This document shows, one piece after another, positions 1-7,178 of a stretch of DNA of 59,045 nucleotides. The translations under genes were made by a program, and so were the position numbers. The notes under the pieces were generated by a model. It was not told the DNA's origin. It ran no database searches and saw only the letters and a program-made list of their open reading frames with translations. The stretch's first letter is position 1. Each line of letters starts with the position of its first letter. The DNA comes from Bacteroidales bacterium (GTDB lineage: Bacteria > Bacteroidota > Bacteroidia > Bacteroidales > UBA932), in assembly GCA_024691765.1 (NCBI GenBank), contig JAILNI010000017.1:1-59045 (forward strand), written 5' to 3'.

Positions 1-232
1 GCCGGATTTCAGCCAGGGAGGCGCTCCCCAGGAGGGGCCTGCCACCCGCGAGTTCACCCCCGGGCTGACGGAAACCGTCTACCTGCCATACGGCACCCGC
101 GCGGGTTCCAGCCAACTCTACCGCAGCGGTATAAAACCGGAACCGGCAGGGGAGTGGCGCATTGCGGTCAAGCCCATCGATGCCCCGGAAGGACTCCGCG
201 GAATAGGTATAATCTGTAAACGCCGCGACTGA
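1..232 (+). CDS. C-terminal end of an unidentified protein (partial)
   Basis: An open frame enters the window (codons in phase with base 2) and stops at a TGA at 230-232, which overlaps the ATG of the next gene (TGATG). About 76 residues are visible, ending in a run of basic residues (CKRRD). I do not recognise the family and see no catalytic motif. The stop/start overlap suggests translational coupling to trmB and therefore one transcript. Confidence 0.6.
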   Translation, partial: PDFSQGGAPQEGPATREFTPGLTETVYLPYGTRAGSSQLYRSGIKPEPAGEWRIAVKPIDAPEGLRGIGIICKRRD

Positions 233-1185
233 TGGGACACGATAAACTCCGCAAGTTCGCCGAGAACGAAACCTTCTCCTGCCTGCTGCAGCCCTCCGCC
301 GCAGAGGTCCTGGCCGACGGTTTCGACCATCTTCGCGACCACCCCATCAAGGGGCATTGGTTCGAATACGGCAAGGTAACGGTCGGGAGTCATTGCCCCC
401 AAAACCGTCTCGCTCCGCTCGACCCCACCGCTGACGCGGTCCCCCCTCTTAGCGTGCCGAGGGTGGCAGCGGTTGTTGGGGACAACGCTCCCGACCGTGC
501 ACCGCTGATCCTCGAACTGGGTTGCGGCAAAGGGGAGTATACCCTCGAACTGGCAAGGCGCAATCCGGATCGGAATTACGTGGGAGTGGACATCAAGGGC
601 GCGAGGCTCTGGCGGGGCGCCAAGACGGCTACCGAGGAGGGTCTTCCCAACGTGGCGTTCCTGCGAACGCGCATAGAGTTCATCACCGCATATTTCGCTC
701 CCGGCGAAGTCTCCGAAATCTGGCTCACCTTCTCGGATCCGCAGCCCAAGAGCGAGAACAACCGCCTCAGTTCGCCCCTGTTCCTGGAGCGCTACCGCAG
801 TATGCTTAAGCCCGGCGGCATAGTGCGCCTCAAAACCGACAGCCGTTTCCTCCACGAATACACCCGCGCCGTGGTCGAGGCCAACGGCTTGAAACTCCTC
901 GCCTGCACCACGGATCTCTACGGAGAGTTGCCTGCCGCCTCCATCGAGCCGGAAGTTCGCGAGGTGCATACCTTCTACGAGTCGATGTTCCTCGAGCAGG
1001 GCGTGCCCATAACCTACCTGGCCTTCACCATCGACCACGAAGGCCCGTACGTACATCCTGCGGAAAAGTTCGACGCCGCCCGCTGGCGCGAGCTCGACAA
1101 TTCCCGCCGCTCTTTCGGGCACGGCGCCGCCATGTCATCCACATCAGCATCATCATCCACATCACCCGAATCCACCACCCGTTAA
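232..1185 (+). CDS. trmB: tRNA (guanine-N7-)-methyltransferase TrmB with an in-frame insertion
   Basis: TrmB makes 7-methylguanosine at position 46 of tRNA using S-adenosylmethionine. The SAM-binding motif is seen around residues 92-105 (LILELGCGKGEYTLELARR), followed by GVDIKGARLWRGA and the substrate-site segment EIWLTFSDPQPK, where most relatives have FPDPQ. Residues 50-89 have no counterpart in the Bacteroides TrmB proteins I know. They are encoded exactly by a 120-base imperfect palindrome (379-498) inserted in frame just before the SAM motif. The C-terminus carries a low-complexity Ser/Thr tail (about residues 299-317) made by CATCA-like simple sequence. At 317 residues the protein is longer than the usual 220-260. 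The start overlaps the previous stop. The call is sure at family level; whether the enlarged enzyme is active is unknown. Confidence 0.93.
   Translation: MGHDKLRKFAENETFSCLLQPSAAEVLADGFDHLRDHPIKGHWFEYGKVTVGSHCPQNRLAPLDPTADAVPPLSVPRVAAVVGDNAPDRAPLILELGCGKGEYTLELARRNPDRNYVGVDIKGARLWRGAKTATEEGLPNVAFLRTRIEFITAYFAPGEVSEIWLTFSDPQPKSENNRLSSPLFLERYRSMLKPGGIVRLKTDSRFLHEYTRAVVEANGLKLLACTTDLYGELPAASIEPEVREVHTFYESMFLEQGVPITYLAFTIDHEGPYVHPAEKFDAARWRELDNSRRSFGHGAAMSSTSASSSTSPESTTR
379..498 (+). repeat. Palindromic element inserted in the trmB coding region
   Basis: The outer 11 bases (ACGGTCGGGAG) recur as a perfect inverted copy at 488-498, and imperfect pairing continues for about 29 bases per arm (379-407 with 470-498). 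A smaller hairpin (ACCGC/GCGGT) lies inside, near 427-440. The element is exactly 40 codons long, has no stop in the trmB frame, and interrupts the protein between its N-terminal region and SAM motif I. I saw no second full copy in this window. Confidence 0.72.
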
Positions 1186-1198
1186 AACACCAACGCCT

Positions 1199-2299
1199 AT
1201 GTCTTCACCCGCCCAGAACCTCGACCTGCATTCGCAGGAATTGCTGCAGCAGTACCGCAAGCTGCTTCCCGTCTACAAGCAGATGGCCGACGTTATCCCG
1301 GAACGGCTCAAGGAGTTTTTCGCCGAGGCCGGCATCATCGTAGCGGCCGTGGAGCACCGGGTTAAGGCCGAAGACTCGCTGGCCGGAAAACTCAGGCTCA
1401 AAGGGAGCAAATATAAGGACATCTTCGACATCACCGACCTCGTTGGCATCAGGGTGATAACCTTTTACATCGACGACGTGGACAAGGTGGCCTCGGTGCT
1501 GGAGCGTCTTTTCGACATCGACTGGGATAACTCCATCGACAAGCGCAAGGCGCACGAGACCGACAGCTTCGGCTACCTTTCGCTGCATTACATCTGCAGC
1601 ATTCCGGAAAAATCCTACAGCGACCCGGAGCATCCGGAACTCAACAAGATACGTTTCGAGGTGCAGATGCGCACGGTCCTGCAGCACGCATGGGCCAACA
1701 TGAACCACGACACCGGCTACAAGAGCGGAGTGGAGATTCCAAGGGTTTACCTCCGCAATCTGAGCCGTCTGGCCGGAATGCTGGAACTCTGCGACGACGA
1801 GTTCAGCCGCATACGCCGCGAGCTGTCCGACTACCGCCGCAAGGTGCAGAACCTCGTGGCTTCCGGAAACCTCTCGGAAGTGCCCCTCGACGGCGATTCC
1901 TTCCGCAGCTTCCTTGCTATCAAGCCCTTCGACCGCCTTACCCGCCGTATCGCCTCCATCAACCAGGCGGAGGTGCAGGAGGTGGACCTTTCGGGCTTCC
2001 TGCCGCTCTTCATATCCCTCGGATTCAAGAATCTGGGAGACATCGCCGCCCTCGTGAAGGATTACTCCGAGGCGGCTTACCAGATAGCCTGCTTCCAGAT
2101 AGGCCTGTCCGGCCTGGACATACTCTCCTCCAGCGTAGCTCCCCAGAACCTCTGTACGGCCTACATACTCAAACAGGGAGGCGGCCGCGTGGGGCTCAAG
2201 TTCATGCTGGATTCACTTAACGGCGAGTCGGAAAGCAACGGCGCCATGGCGGACTTCCTGGTGGAGCAGTGCAGGGAATTACCGTTCATGAATCAATAG
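1199..2299 (+). CDS. RelA/SpoT-type (p)ppGpp synthetase domain protein
   Basis: Probable alarmone synthetase that moves pyrophosphate from ATP to GDP or GTP. The RelA/SpoT nucleotidyltransferase fold fills roughly residues 40-180: KYKDIFDITDLVGIRVI at 71-87 and EVQMRTVLQHAWANMNHD at 154-171, with the family's conserved E, Q and H residues. There is no HD hydrolase domain, TGS or ACT domain, so this is not full-length RelA/Rel. The C-terminal half (about 200-366) is helical and unrecognised; it may be regulatory. A separate HD protein follows 3 bases after the stop, giving a synthetase-hydrolase gene pair. Start chosen at the first ATG after trmB. Product alarmone (pppGpp, ppGpp or pGpp) cannot be told from the sequence. 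Confidence 0.85.
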   Translation: MSSPAQNLDLHSQELLQQYRKLLPVYKQMADVIPERLKEFFAEAGIIVAAVEHRVKAEDSLAGKLRLKGSKYKDIFDITDLVGIRVITFYIDDVDKVASVLERLFDIDWDNSIDKRKAHETDSFGYLSLHYICSIPEKSYSDPEHPELNKIRFEVQMRTVLQHAWANMNHDTGYKSGVEIPRVYLRNLSRLAGMLELCDDEFSRIRRELSDYRRKVQNLVASGNLSEVPLDGDSFRSFLAIKPFDRLTRRIASINQAEVQEVDLSGFLPLFISLGFKNLGDIAALVKDYSEAAYQIACFQIGLSGLDILSSSVAPQNLCTAYILKQGGGRVGLKFMLDSLNGESESNGAMADFLVEQCRELPFMNQ

Positions 2300-2302
2300 C
2301 TT

Positions 2303-2887
2303 ATGGCGAACAGACCTCTTGATACCGAACTCCTCGACCGCGCGATCATCTTCGCGGTGAAGGCCCACGCCGGCACCGAACGCCGGGGCAAGGGCTTCCC
2401 ATACATTGTCCATCCCATGGAGGCTGTGGAGATAGTGGCCACCATGACCACCGACCAGGAGCTGCTGGCCGCGGCGGCCCTGCACGACACGGTTGAGGAT
2501 ACCGACGTAACCGTGGAGCAGATCCGCGAAGAGTTCGGCGAGCGCATCGCGAACCTCGTGGCCTCGGAGAGCGACACCTTCGAGGAGGGCGTGAGCGAGG
2601 AAGAGAGCTGGCATGCCCGCAAGCAGGCTGCCATCGACCGCCTCTCGAGGGCTTCGCACGACGCCAAGATAGTGGCCCTGGGCGACAAGCTCTCCAACAT
2701 GAGGACCATAGCCCGCGATTACGCAGTGAAGGGCGATGAGCTCTGGAAAATCTTCCACGCCAAGGACCGCGCCGACCACGAGTGGCACTACCGCGGACTG
2801 GCCGCAGCATTGGAAGAACTCTCCGACACTTTTGCATACAAGGAATTTGTTCAACTCATAAACCAGGTTTTCGATGGACGCGATTAA
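2303..2887 (+). CDS. HD-domain small alarmone hydrolase-like protein (MESH1/SpoT HD type)
   Basis: This 194-residue protein is little more than one RelA/SpoT-type HD domain. It shows H21 (KAHAG), H37 (YIVHP), the H61-D62 pair in ALHDTVEDT with E65-D66, and D128 in GDKLSN, which together form the metal site and the substrate-contacting loop of ppGpp pyrophosphohydrolases. Size and domain make-up match stand-alone MESH1-type enzymes. It lies directly behind a synthetase gene, so synthesis and hydrolysis of alarmone may be split over two adjacent genes. Its end overlaps the next gene by 14 bases. Activity on ppGpp is inferred from the family; other nucleotide substrates are possible. Confidence 0.8.
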   Translation: MANRPLDTELLDRAIIFAVKAHAGTERRGKGFPYIVHPMEAVEIVATMTTDQELLAAAALHDTVEDTDVTVEQIREEFGERIANLVASESDTFEEGVSEEESWHARKQAAIDRLSRASHDAKIVALGDKLSNMRTIARDYAVKGDELWKIFHAKDRADHEWHYRGLAAALEELSDTFAYKEFVQLINQVFDGRD

Positions 2888-3704
2888 GATATCCCTCAGC
2901 GATTACATTCTCTCCGGAGGCGGGGCAAACGGCGAGAGCTTCGACCACCGCAGCGACCCTTCGGTGATGCTCAAACTCTATTTCCCGGGAAAGATCCAGC
3001 AGCCGCTCGACGAGATGATGCTGGCCCGCAAGGTTTACGACCTGGGCATCCCGACTCCCGAGCCGGGAGAATATGTGGTCACGGAAGACGGCCGCTACGG
3101 GATACGTTTCAAGCGCATAGTGGGCAAGAAATCCTATTCGCGCGCCACGGCCGACGAGCCCGGAAAGGTAGGGCAGTTCGCAGCCGAGTTCGCGCAGATG
3201 TGTCGCCACCTTCACTCCATCAAGGTCGATCCCGGCAGCTTCGAGAACGTCAAGGCCCGCTACTACCGTCTTCTGGAGGAGAATCCCTTCTTCGGCCAGG
3301 AGCAGAAAGACAGGATAGGCCGTTTCATCGCGGACACTCCCGACGAACCTACCGCCATCCACGGCGACCTGCAGTTCAGCAACGCCATCTTCGTGGGCGA
3401 CAAGCGCTACTTCATCGACCTCGGCGACTTCTGCTACGGCAACCATCTCTTCGACGTGGCCATGGTCTACCTCTGCTGCTGCCTCAGCGACGAGCCCTTC
3501 ATCATGGAGACTTTCCATATGCCAAAGTCGCTTTCCATCCGCTTCTGGCAGGAGTTCGCGCCCTGCTACTTCGGCTCCGACCGTCCGCTTAAGGACATTG
3601 AGGAGCAGATACTTCCCTATGCGGGGCTCAAGACGCTCATCATCGAGCGCGACACCCGCCGCCCGATGCCTGAATTCCGTGAAGCCCTCCGCAGCGTCCT
3701 ATGA
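2874..3704 (+). CDS. Aminoglycoside phosphotransferase/choline kinase-fold protein
   Basis: A 276-residue protein with the protein-kinase-like fold of small-molecule kinases. Visible: K34 in VMLKLYF as the likely ATP-binding lysine, catalytic loop HGDLQFSN at 163-170, and the metal-binding IDLGDF at 181-186. It resembles the phosphotransferase group seen in Bacteroides and Fibrobacter (I recall the TIGR02172 paralogue family, not checked). Substrate unknown. It overlaps the HD protein upstream by 14 bases and the phosphatase downstream by 4 (ATGA), so it is translated within the same signalling operon. That setting makes a role in phosphorylating a signalling partner worth considering, but this is inference. 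Confidence 0.75.
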   Translation: MDAIKISLSDYILSGGGANGESFDHRSDPSVMLKLYFPGKIQQPLDEMMLARKVYDLGIPTPEPGEYVVTEDGRYGIRFKRIVGKKSYSRATADEPGKVGQFAAEFAQMCRHLHSIKVDPGSFENVKARYYRLLEENPFFGQEQKDRIGRFIADTPDEPTAIHGDLQFSNAIFVGDKRYFIDLGDFCYGNHLFDVAMVYLCCCLSDEPFIMETFHMPKSLSIRFWQEFAPCYFGSDRPLKDIEEQILPYAGLKTLIIERDTRRPMPEFREALRSVL

Positions 3705-5881
3705 GCAGTAAAGTAACTGAAATAATCCGCCAGTGGTCCCGTGCGGGCCTTATGATCATCCTCGTGGTAGTGGTTACCCTCGAGGCTACCTCCATCCTCC
3801 AGTATTCCTTCTCGCGCAAGGGTATGCAGGAAGAGGCGAACAAGCGCGCCGAAAGCCAGCTGGAAGCCACGCAGAACAGGATTATGGACATCATCAACCA
3901 GACGGAGGCCGCGGTGCGCAACAGCGTCTGGATTGCCCAGTGGTGCCTGAACGTGCCAGACAGCCTTCAGCGCGTGGCCCAGCGCATAGTTGAGGACAAC
4001 CCCGTCGTGGTGGGTTCGACTGTCGCGCTGGTGCCGGGATACCTGCCCCGCAGGCCCCTGTTCTCACCCTATGTATTCCAGGCCCCGGGCGGAGAGCTGC
4101 GCTTCTCTTCCCTCGCCACTCCCGAGTATGATTACCCTTCCCAGGAATGGTTCCTGAAGGCGCTCGACAGCGAATCCGGCTACTGGTCCGAACCCTACAT
4201 CGACACGGGCGGCGGCGATATCCTCATGACTACCTTCTCCATGCCCATAAAGGACTACAGGGGAACCACCGCTGCTGTGCTTACCGCCGACATCTCCCTG
4301 GACTGGCTGACCGAACTTGTGGGCAACCTCACCGTCTACCCGAATGCCTACAACATGGTGGTCAGCCGCGAGGGAAAGATAATGGTCTGCCCGGTGGAGA
4401 CGCTGGTGATGAACAAGACCATCAACGAAATGGTCGCGCACCTCGACGACACCGCCGCCACAAACAAACTGAACGCGACCATGCTGTCCGGAGAGGCGGG
4501 CCATGTGCACATCAAGTACAGGGGATCGAACAATTTCGTGTATTTCGCCCCGGTCGAACGCACCGGCTGGTCCATGTCCATAGTGATTCCGGAAGACGAG
4601 ATCTTCAGCAGCCTCAAGAAGGTCGGCCTCATGGTGACCATTTTCCAGGTGCTCGGAATCCTGATGCTCATCCTGATGTTCCGTTCCATGTTCAGGCATT
4701 ACGAGCAGAACAAGAAGCTCAACGAGCAGCGCGAACGCATGGAAGGCGACCTCCACATAGCCAGCGGCATACAGATGTCGATGGTGCCGAAGACTTTCCC
4801 GCCCTTCCCTGAGCGTCACGACCTCGACATGGCGGCCGACATCGTTCCCGCAAGGGAGGTGGGAGGCGACCTCTACGACTACTACATACGCGACGAGAAG
4901 CTTTTCTTCTGCATAGGCGACGTGAGCGGCAAGGGCGTTCCGGCATCGCTGGTGATGGCGGTCACGCGCACCTCGTTCCGCAACCTCTCGGCAAGCGAGG
5001 ACAGCCCCGGAAAGATAGTGCGCGCGATGAACGACAGCCTTTGCGCGATGAACGAAAGCAACATGTTCGTAACCTTCTTCTGCGGTGTGCTGGACCTCGC
5101 GGCTGGGCGCCTGCGTTACTGCAACGCCGGCCACAATCCGCCCCTGAGCCTTACCGAAACCATGAAGATGCTTCCCGTTGAGCCCAACCTTCCGCTTGGA
5201 GTGATGCCGGGAATGGATTTCAAGGAGCAGGAAACGGCTTTCAGCTACGACGACGCCCTCTTCCTCTACACCGACGGCCTTACCGAGGCCGAGGATGCGG
5301 AGCACGAGCAGTTCGGCGAGGAGAGGATGCTGGATGCCATGCACGGACGCAAAGGCGCATACAGCCACCTTCGGAACATAGAAGAGAGGGTGAAGGCCTT
5401 TGTGGGAGACGCCCCCCAGAGCGACGACCTCACCATGCTGTTCATCCATTATCTCGGAGGCGAAGCGGGAACGAAGAGCCTGCATCTCGTGATGCACAAC
5501 GACGTAAAGCAGGTGTCGCGCCTTCCCGGTTGGCTGGATACGGTGGCGGCGAAGCTGGATGTGCCGGAGTCGCTTCTGCCCGGCCTTAACCTCGCCCTCG
5601 AGGAGGCGGTAACCAACGTTATCCTGTATGCCTATCCCAAGGGCATCTACGGACCGGTTGAACTGGATGCGTTGAAAGAGGGCAACAGTCTTAAATTTGT
5701 CCTTTCCGACAGCGGAAAGCCTTTCGATCCCACCGCCCGTCCCGACGCCGACGTAAATGCAAGCCTTGAAGACCGTCAGATAGGAGGTCTTGGCATTCAC
5801 CTGGTGCGCAGCATCATGGACGCAGTCTCTTATGAGTACCGCGACGGACGCAATATCCTTACGATGACTAAAAACATTTGA
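3701..5881 (+). CDS. Membrane sensor PP2C phosphatase (RsbU/SpoIIE type) fused to an RsbW-like kinase domain
   Basis: Domains in order: a transmembrane segment at about 15-33; an extracellular sensor region, probably dCache (about 40-300, with YPSQEWFLKA and WSEPYIDTGGG); a second membrane segment at about 306-325; a short signalling helix; a SpoIIE-type PP2C phosphatase (about 375-590, with D390 in GGDLYDY and D407 in GDVSGKG as metal ligands); and a C-terminal HATPase of the anti-sigma kinase type (N-box EEAVTNVILYAYP near 630-645, glycine box GGLGIHLVRS near 690). Phosphatase and kinase in one chain, with a STAS antagonist gene 4 bases downstream, is a partner-switching module. The sensor is placed outside the cytoplasmic membrane; its ligand is unknown. 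Confidence 0.9.
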   Translation: MSSKVTEIIRQWSRAGLMIILVVVVTLEATSILQYSFSRKGMQEEANKRAESQLEATQNRIMDIINQTEAAVRNSVWIAQWCLNVPDSLQRVAQRIVEDNPVVVGSTVALVPGYLPRRPLFSPYVFQAPGGELRFSSLATPEYDYPSQEWFLKALDSESGYWSEPYIDTGGGDILMTTFSMPIKDYRGTTAAVLTADISLDWLTELVGNLTVYPNAYNMVVSREGKIMVCPVETLVMNKTINEMVAHLDDTAATNKLNATMLSGEAGHVHIKYRGSNNFVYFAPVERTGWSMSIVIPEDEIFSSLKKVGLMVTIFQVLGILMLILMFRSMFRHYEQNKKLNEQRERMEGDLHIASGIQMSMVPKTFPPFPERHDLDMAADIVPAREVGGDLYDYYIRDEKLFFCIGDVSGKGVPASLVMAVTRTSFRNLSASEDSPGKIVRAMNDSLCAMNESNMFVTFFCGVLDLAAGRLRYCNAGHNPPLSLTETMKMLPVEPNLPLGVMPGMDFKEQETAFSYDDALFLYTDGLTEAEDAEHEQFGEERMLDAMHGRKGAYSHLRNIEERVKAFVGDAPQSDDLTMLFIHYLGGEAGTKSLHLVMHNDVKQVSRLPGWLDTVAAKLDVPESLLPGLNLALEEAVTNVILYAYPKGIYGPVELDALKEGNSLKFVLSDSGKPFDPTARPDADVNASLEDRQIGGLGIHLVRSIMDAVSYEYRDGRNILTMTKNI

Positions 5882-5885
5882 TACT

Positions 5886-6188
5886 ATGGACATAAAGATT
5901 GTTAAAGAAGGCAGCCTGACCACCGCCGTGCTCGACGGCAGGCTCGACACCCCGGCCTCCCTGGAAGTAGCCCCCCAGTTCGAAACCCTGAGCGCCGAAG
6001 CGGCCGGCACAGTAGTGCTGGACTGCAGCTCCCTGAGCTATATCTCCAGTTCCGGCCTTCGTCTCTTCCTCACTGTCCGCAAGGCGGCCGCGGAGAAGGG
6101 CGGAAAGGTTATCGTCAGGAACATCAGCGACGAAATCCGCACCGTCTTCATGATGACCGGCTTCCTGAACCTCTTCGAGATCCAGTAG
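5886..6188 (+). CDS. STAS-domain anti-sigma factor antagonist (RsbV/SpoIIAA-like)
   Basis: A 100-residue single STAS domain. The phosphorylation loop is visible as YISSSGLRL at 52-60, with S55/S56 in place of the serine phosphorylated in SpoIIAA; the usual preceding aspartate is a serine here. In partner switching the unphosphorylated form binds a kinase or anti-sigma factor and the phosphatase restores it. The gene follows the PP2C/HATPase gene after 4 bases, so the expected partners are the two catalytic domains of that protein. Its final output target, such as a sigma factor, is not encoded nearby. Confidence 0.88.
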   Translation: MDIKIVKEGSLTTAVLDGRLDTPASLEVAPQFETLSAEAAGTVVLDCSSLSYISSSGLRLFLTVRKAAAEKGGKVIVRNISDEIRTVFMMTGFLNLFEIQ

Positions 6189-6197
6189 ACCAGGGCT

Positions 6198-6902
6198 ATG
6201 AAGAAGACTGTCTTTGCAATCGCAATGGTCTTTGCGGCTGTTCTTCTGTCCGGCTGCTGTGTCAGAAGCGCCCGGAACCGTGCCTTTGAAAAGGCCTTCG
6301 TGACCCTTACCGACGCCGTACCGGATGCGATTCTGGAAATCCGCTACTACGGAACCTACAACTTCGTGGGAACCAGGATTGACGGATACGAGCAGCCCAC
6401 CGCCCTGCTTACGCGCGAGGCGGCAGCGGCCCTGAGGGAAGTGAGCGACGAGATGGTTTCCAAAGGCTACAGGCTCAAGATTTACGATGCATACCGTCCG
6501 CAGCGTGCGGTTGATCATTTCGTGCGTTGGGCGGCCGACATTCCGGACACCCTCATGAAGCCGTACTTCTATCCCGACCTGGACAAGGGTGTGCTTTTCG
6601 AGCAGGAGTATATCATGGCGAAAAGCGGCCATACGCGCGGTTCGACCGTCGATCTGACGCTCTTCGATATGAATACAGAAAAAGAGGTCGACATGGGCGG
6701 AACCTTCGACTGGTTCGGCGTCGAGAGCCATCCGGATTATATGGAAATCACCCCGGAGCAGTACGCCAACCGCATGCTGCTTCGCGATGCCATGGTGCGC
6801 CACGGCTTCAAAACCCTTGAAAGCGAGTGGTGGCACTTCACCCTCGCGGACGAACCCTTCCCCGACACCTATTTCGATTATCCCGTGAAGCAGTTGAGGT
6901 AG
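6198..6902 (+). CDS. D-alanyl-D-alanine dipeptidase (VanX/DdpX family, M15D) lipoprotein
   Basis: Zinc D,D-dipeptidase of peptidase family M15D. Zinc ligands are H145 and D152 in SGHTRGSTVD and H213 in EWWHF, with E210 as catalytic base and R100 in DAYRP as transition-state residue. A type II signal peptide ends at C20 (LLSGC), so the enzyme sits outside the cytoplasm on a lipid anchor and probably takes D-Ala-D-Ala from peptidoglycan turnover. Length (234) fits the family. It starts 9 bases after the STAS gene and is likely co-transcribed with it. No van resistance genes are near, so a recycling role is more likely than glycopeptide resistance. Confidence 0.9.
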   Translation: MKKTVFAIAMVFAAVLLSGCCVRSARNRAFEKAFVTLTDAVPDAILEIRYYGTYNFVGTRIDGYEQPTALLTREAAAALREVSDEMVSKGYRLKIYDAYRPQRAVDHFVRWAADIPDTLMKPYFYPDLDKGVLFEQEYIMAKSGHTRGSTVDLTLFDMNTEKEVDMGGTFDWFGVESHPDYMEITPEQYANRMLLRDAMVRHGFKTLESEWWHFTLADEPFPDTYFDYPVKQLR

Positions 6903-7022
6903 GGGCGCTCATTGCCCGCGGCGGAAAAGTCGCAAACAAAGGAAGAATCCTTGTAATTCTTATTATTAATAATGGTGACTTTTGCGGAGATAATTCGCAA
7001 GAGTAGAAAAACTATAGCCATT
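6903..7022. other. Intergenic region upstream of the short peptide gene
   Basis: The stretch turns AT-rich after about 6930. I see no clear hairpin with a T-run and no perfect TAnnTTTG box; the best promoter-like text is a TTG at 6950-6952 and TTTTGC at 6978-6983. Whether a promoter for the peptide and beta-helix genes lies here is uncertain. Confidence 0.3.
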
Positions 7023-7166
7023 ATGAAAGCAAGAAAAACACAGAAACCCTATTGTCCGCCGCAGACGGATGTGGCTGCAATTACCGCACAGGCCGTTTTT
7101 GCGGCATCCATTGAGGTGTCGACCGCGACGCTTGAGGAATTTGAATCCCATAATCTGTTCGACTAA
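7023..7166 (+). CDS. Short peptide (47 aa) ahead of a large surface lipoprotein
   Basis: The frame opens with a basic start and a YCPP motif, then an Ala/Val-rich middle and an acidic tail ending LFD. An in-frame upstream ATG at 6972 would give 64 residues; I prefer 7023 because the resulting protein resembles the 48-residue peptide at 26861 in plan: MK, basic patch, aromatic residue plus proline, small hydrophobic middle with Ala/Ser, acidic end. Both lie 5-12 bases before the ATG of a large secreted lipoprotein. I recall many such peptides in Bacteroidales genomes, of no known function. It may be a leader peptide, a chaperone-like partner, or a secreted peptide. No cleavage site is certain. 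Confidence 0.5.
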   Translation: MKARKTQKPYCPPQTDVAAITAQAVFAASIEVSTATLEEFESHNLFD

Positions 7167-7178
7167 ACCCTTCGACTT

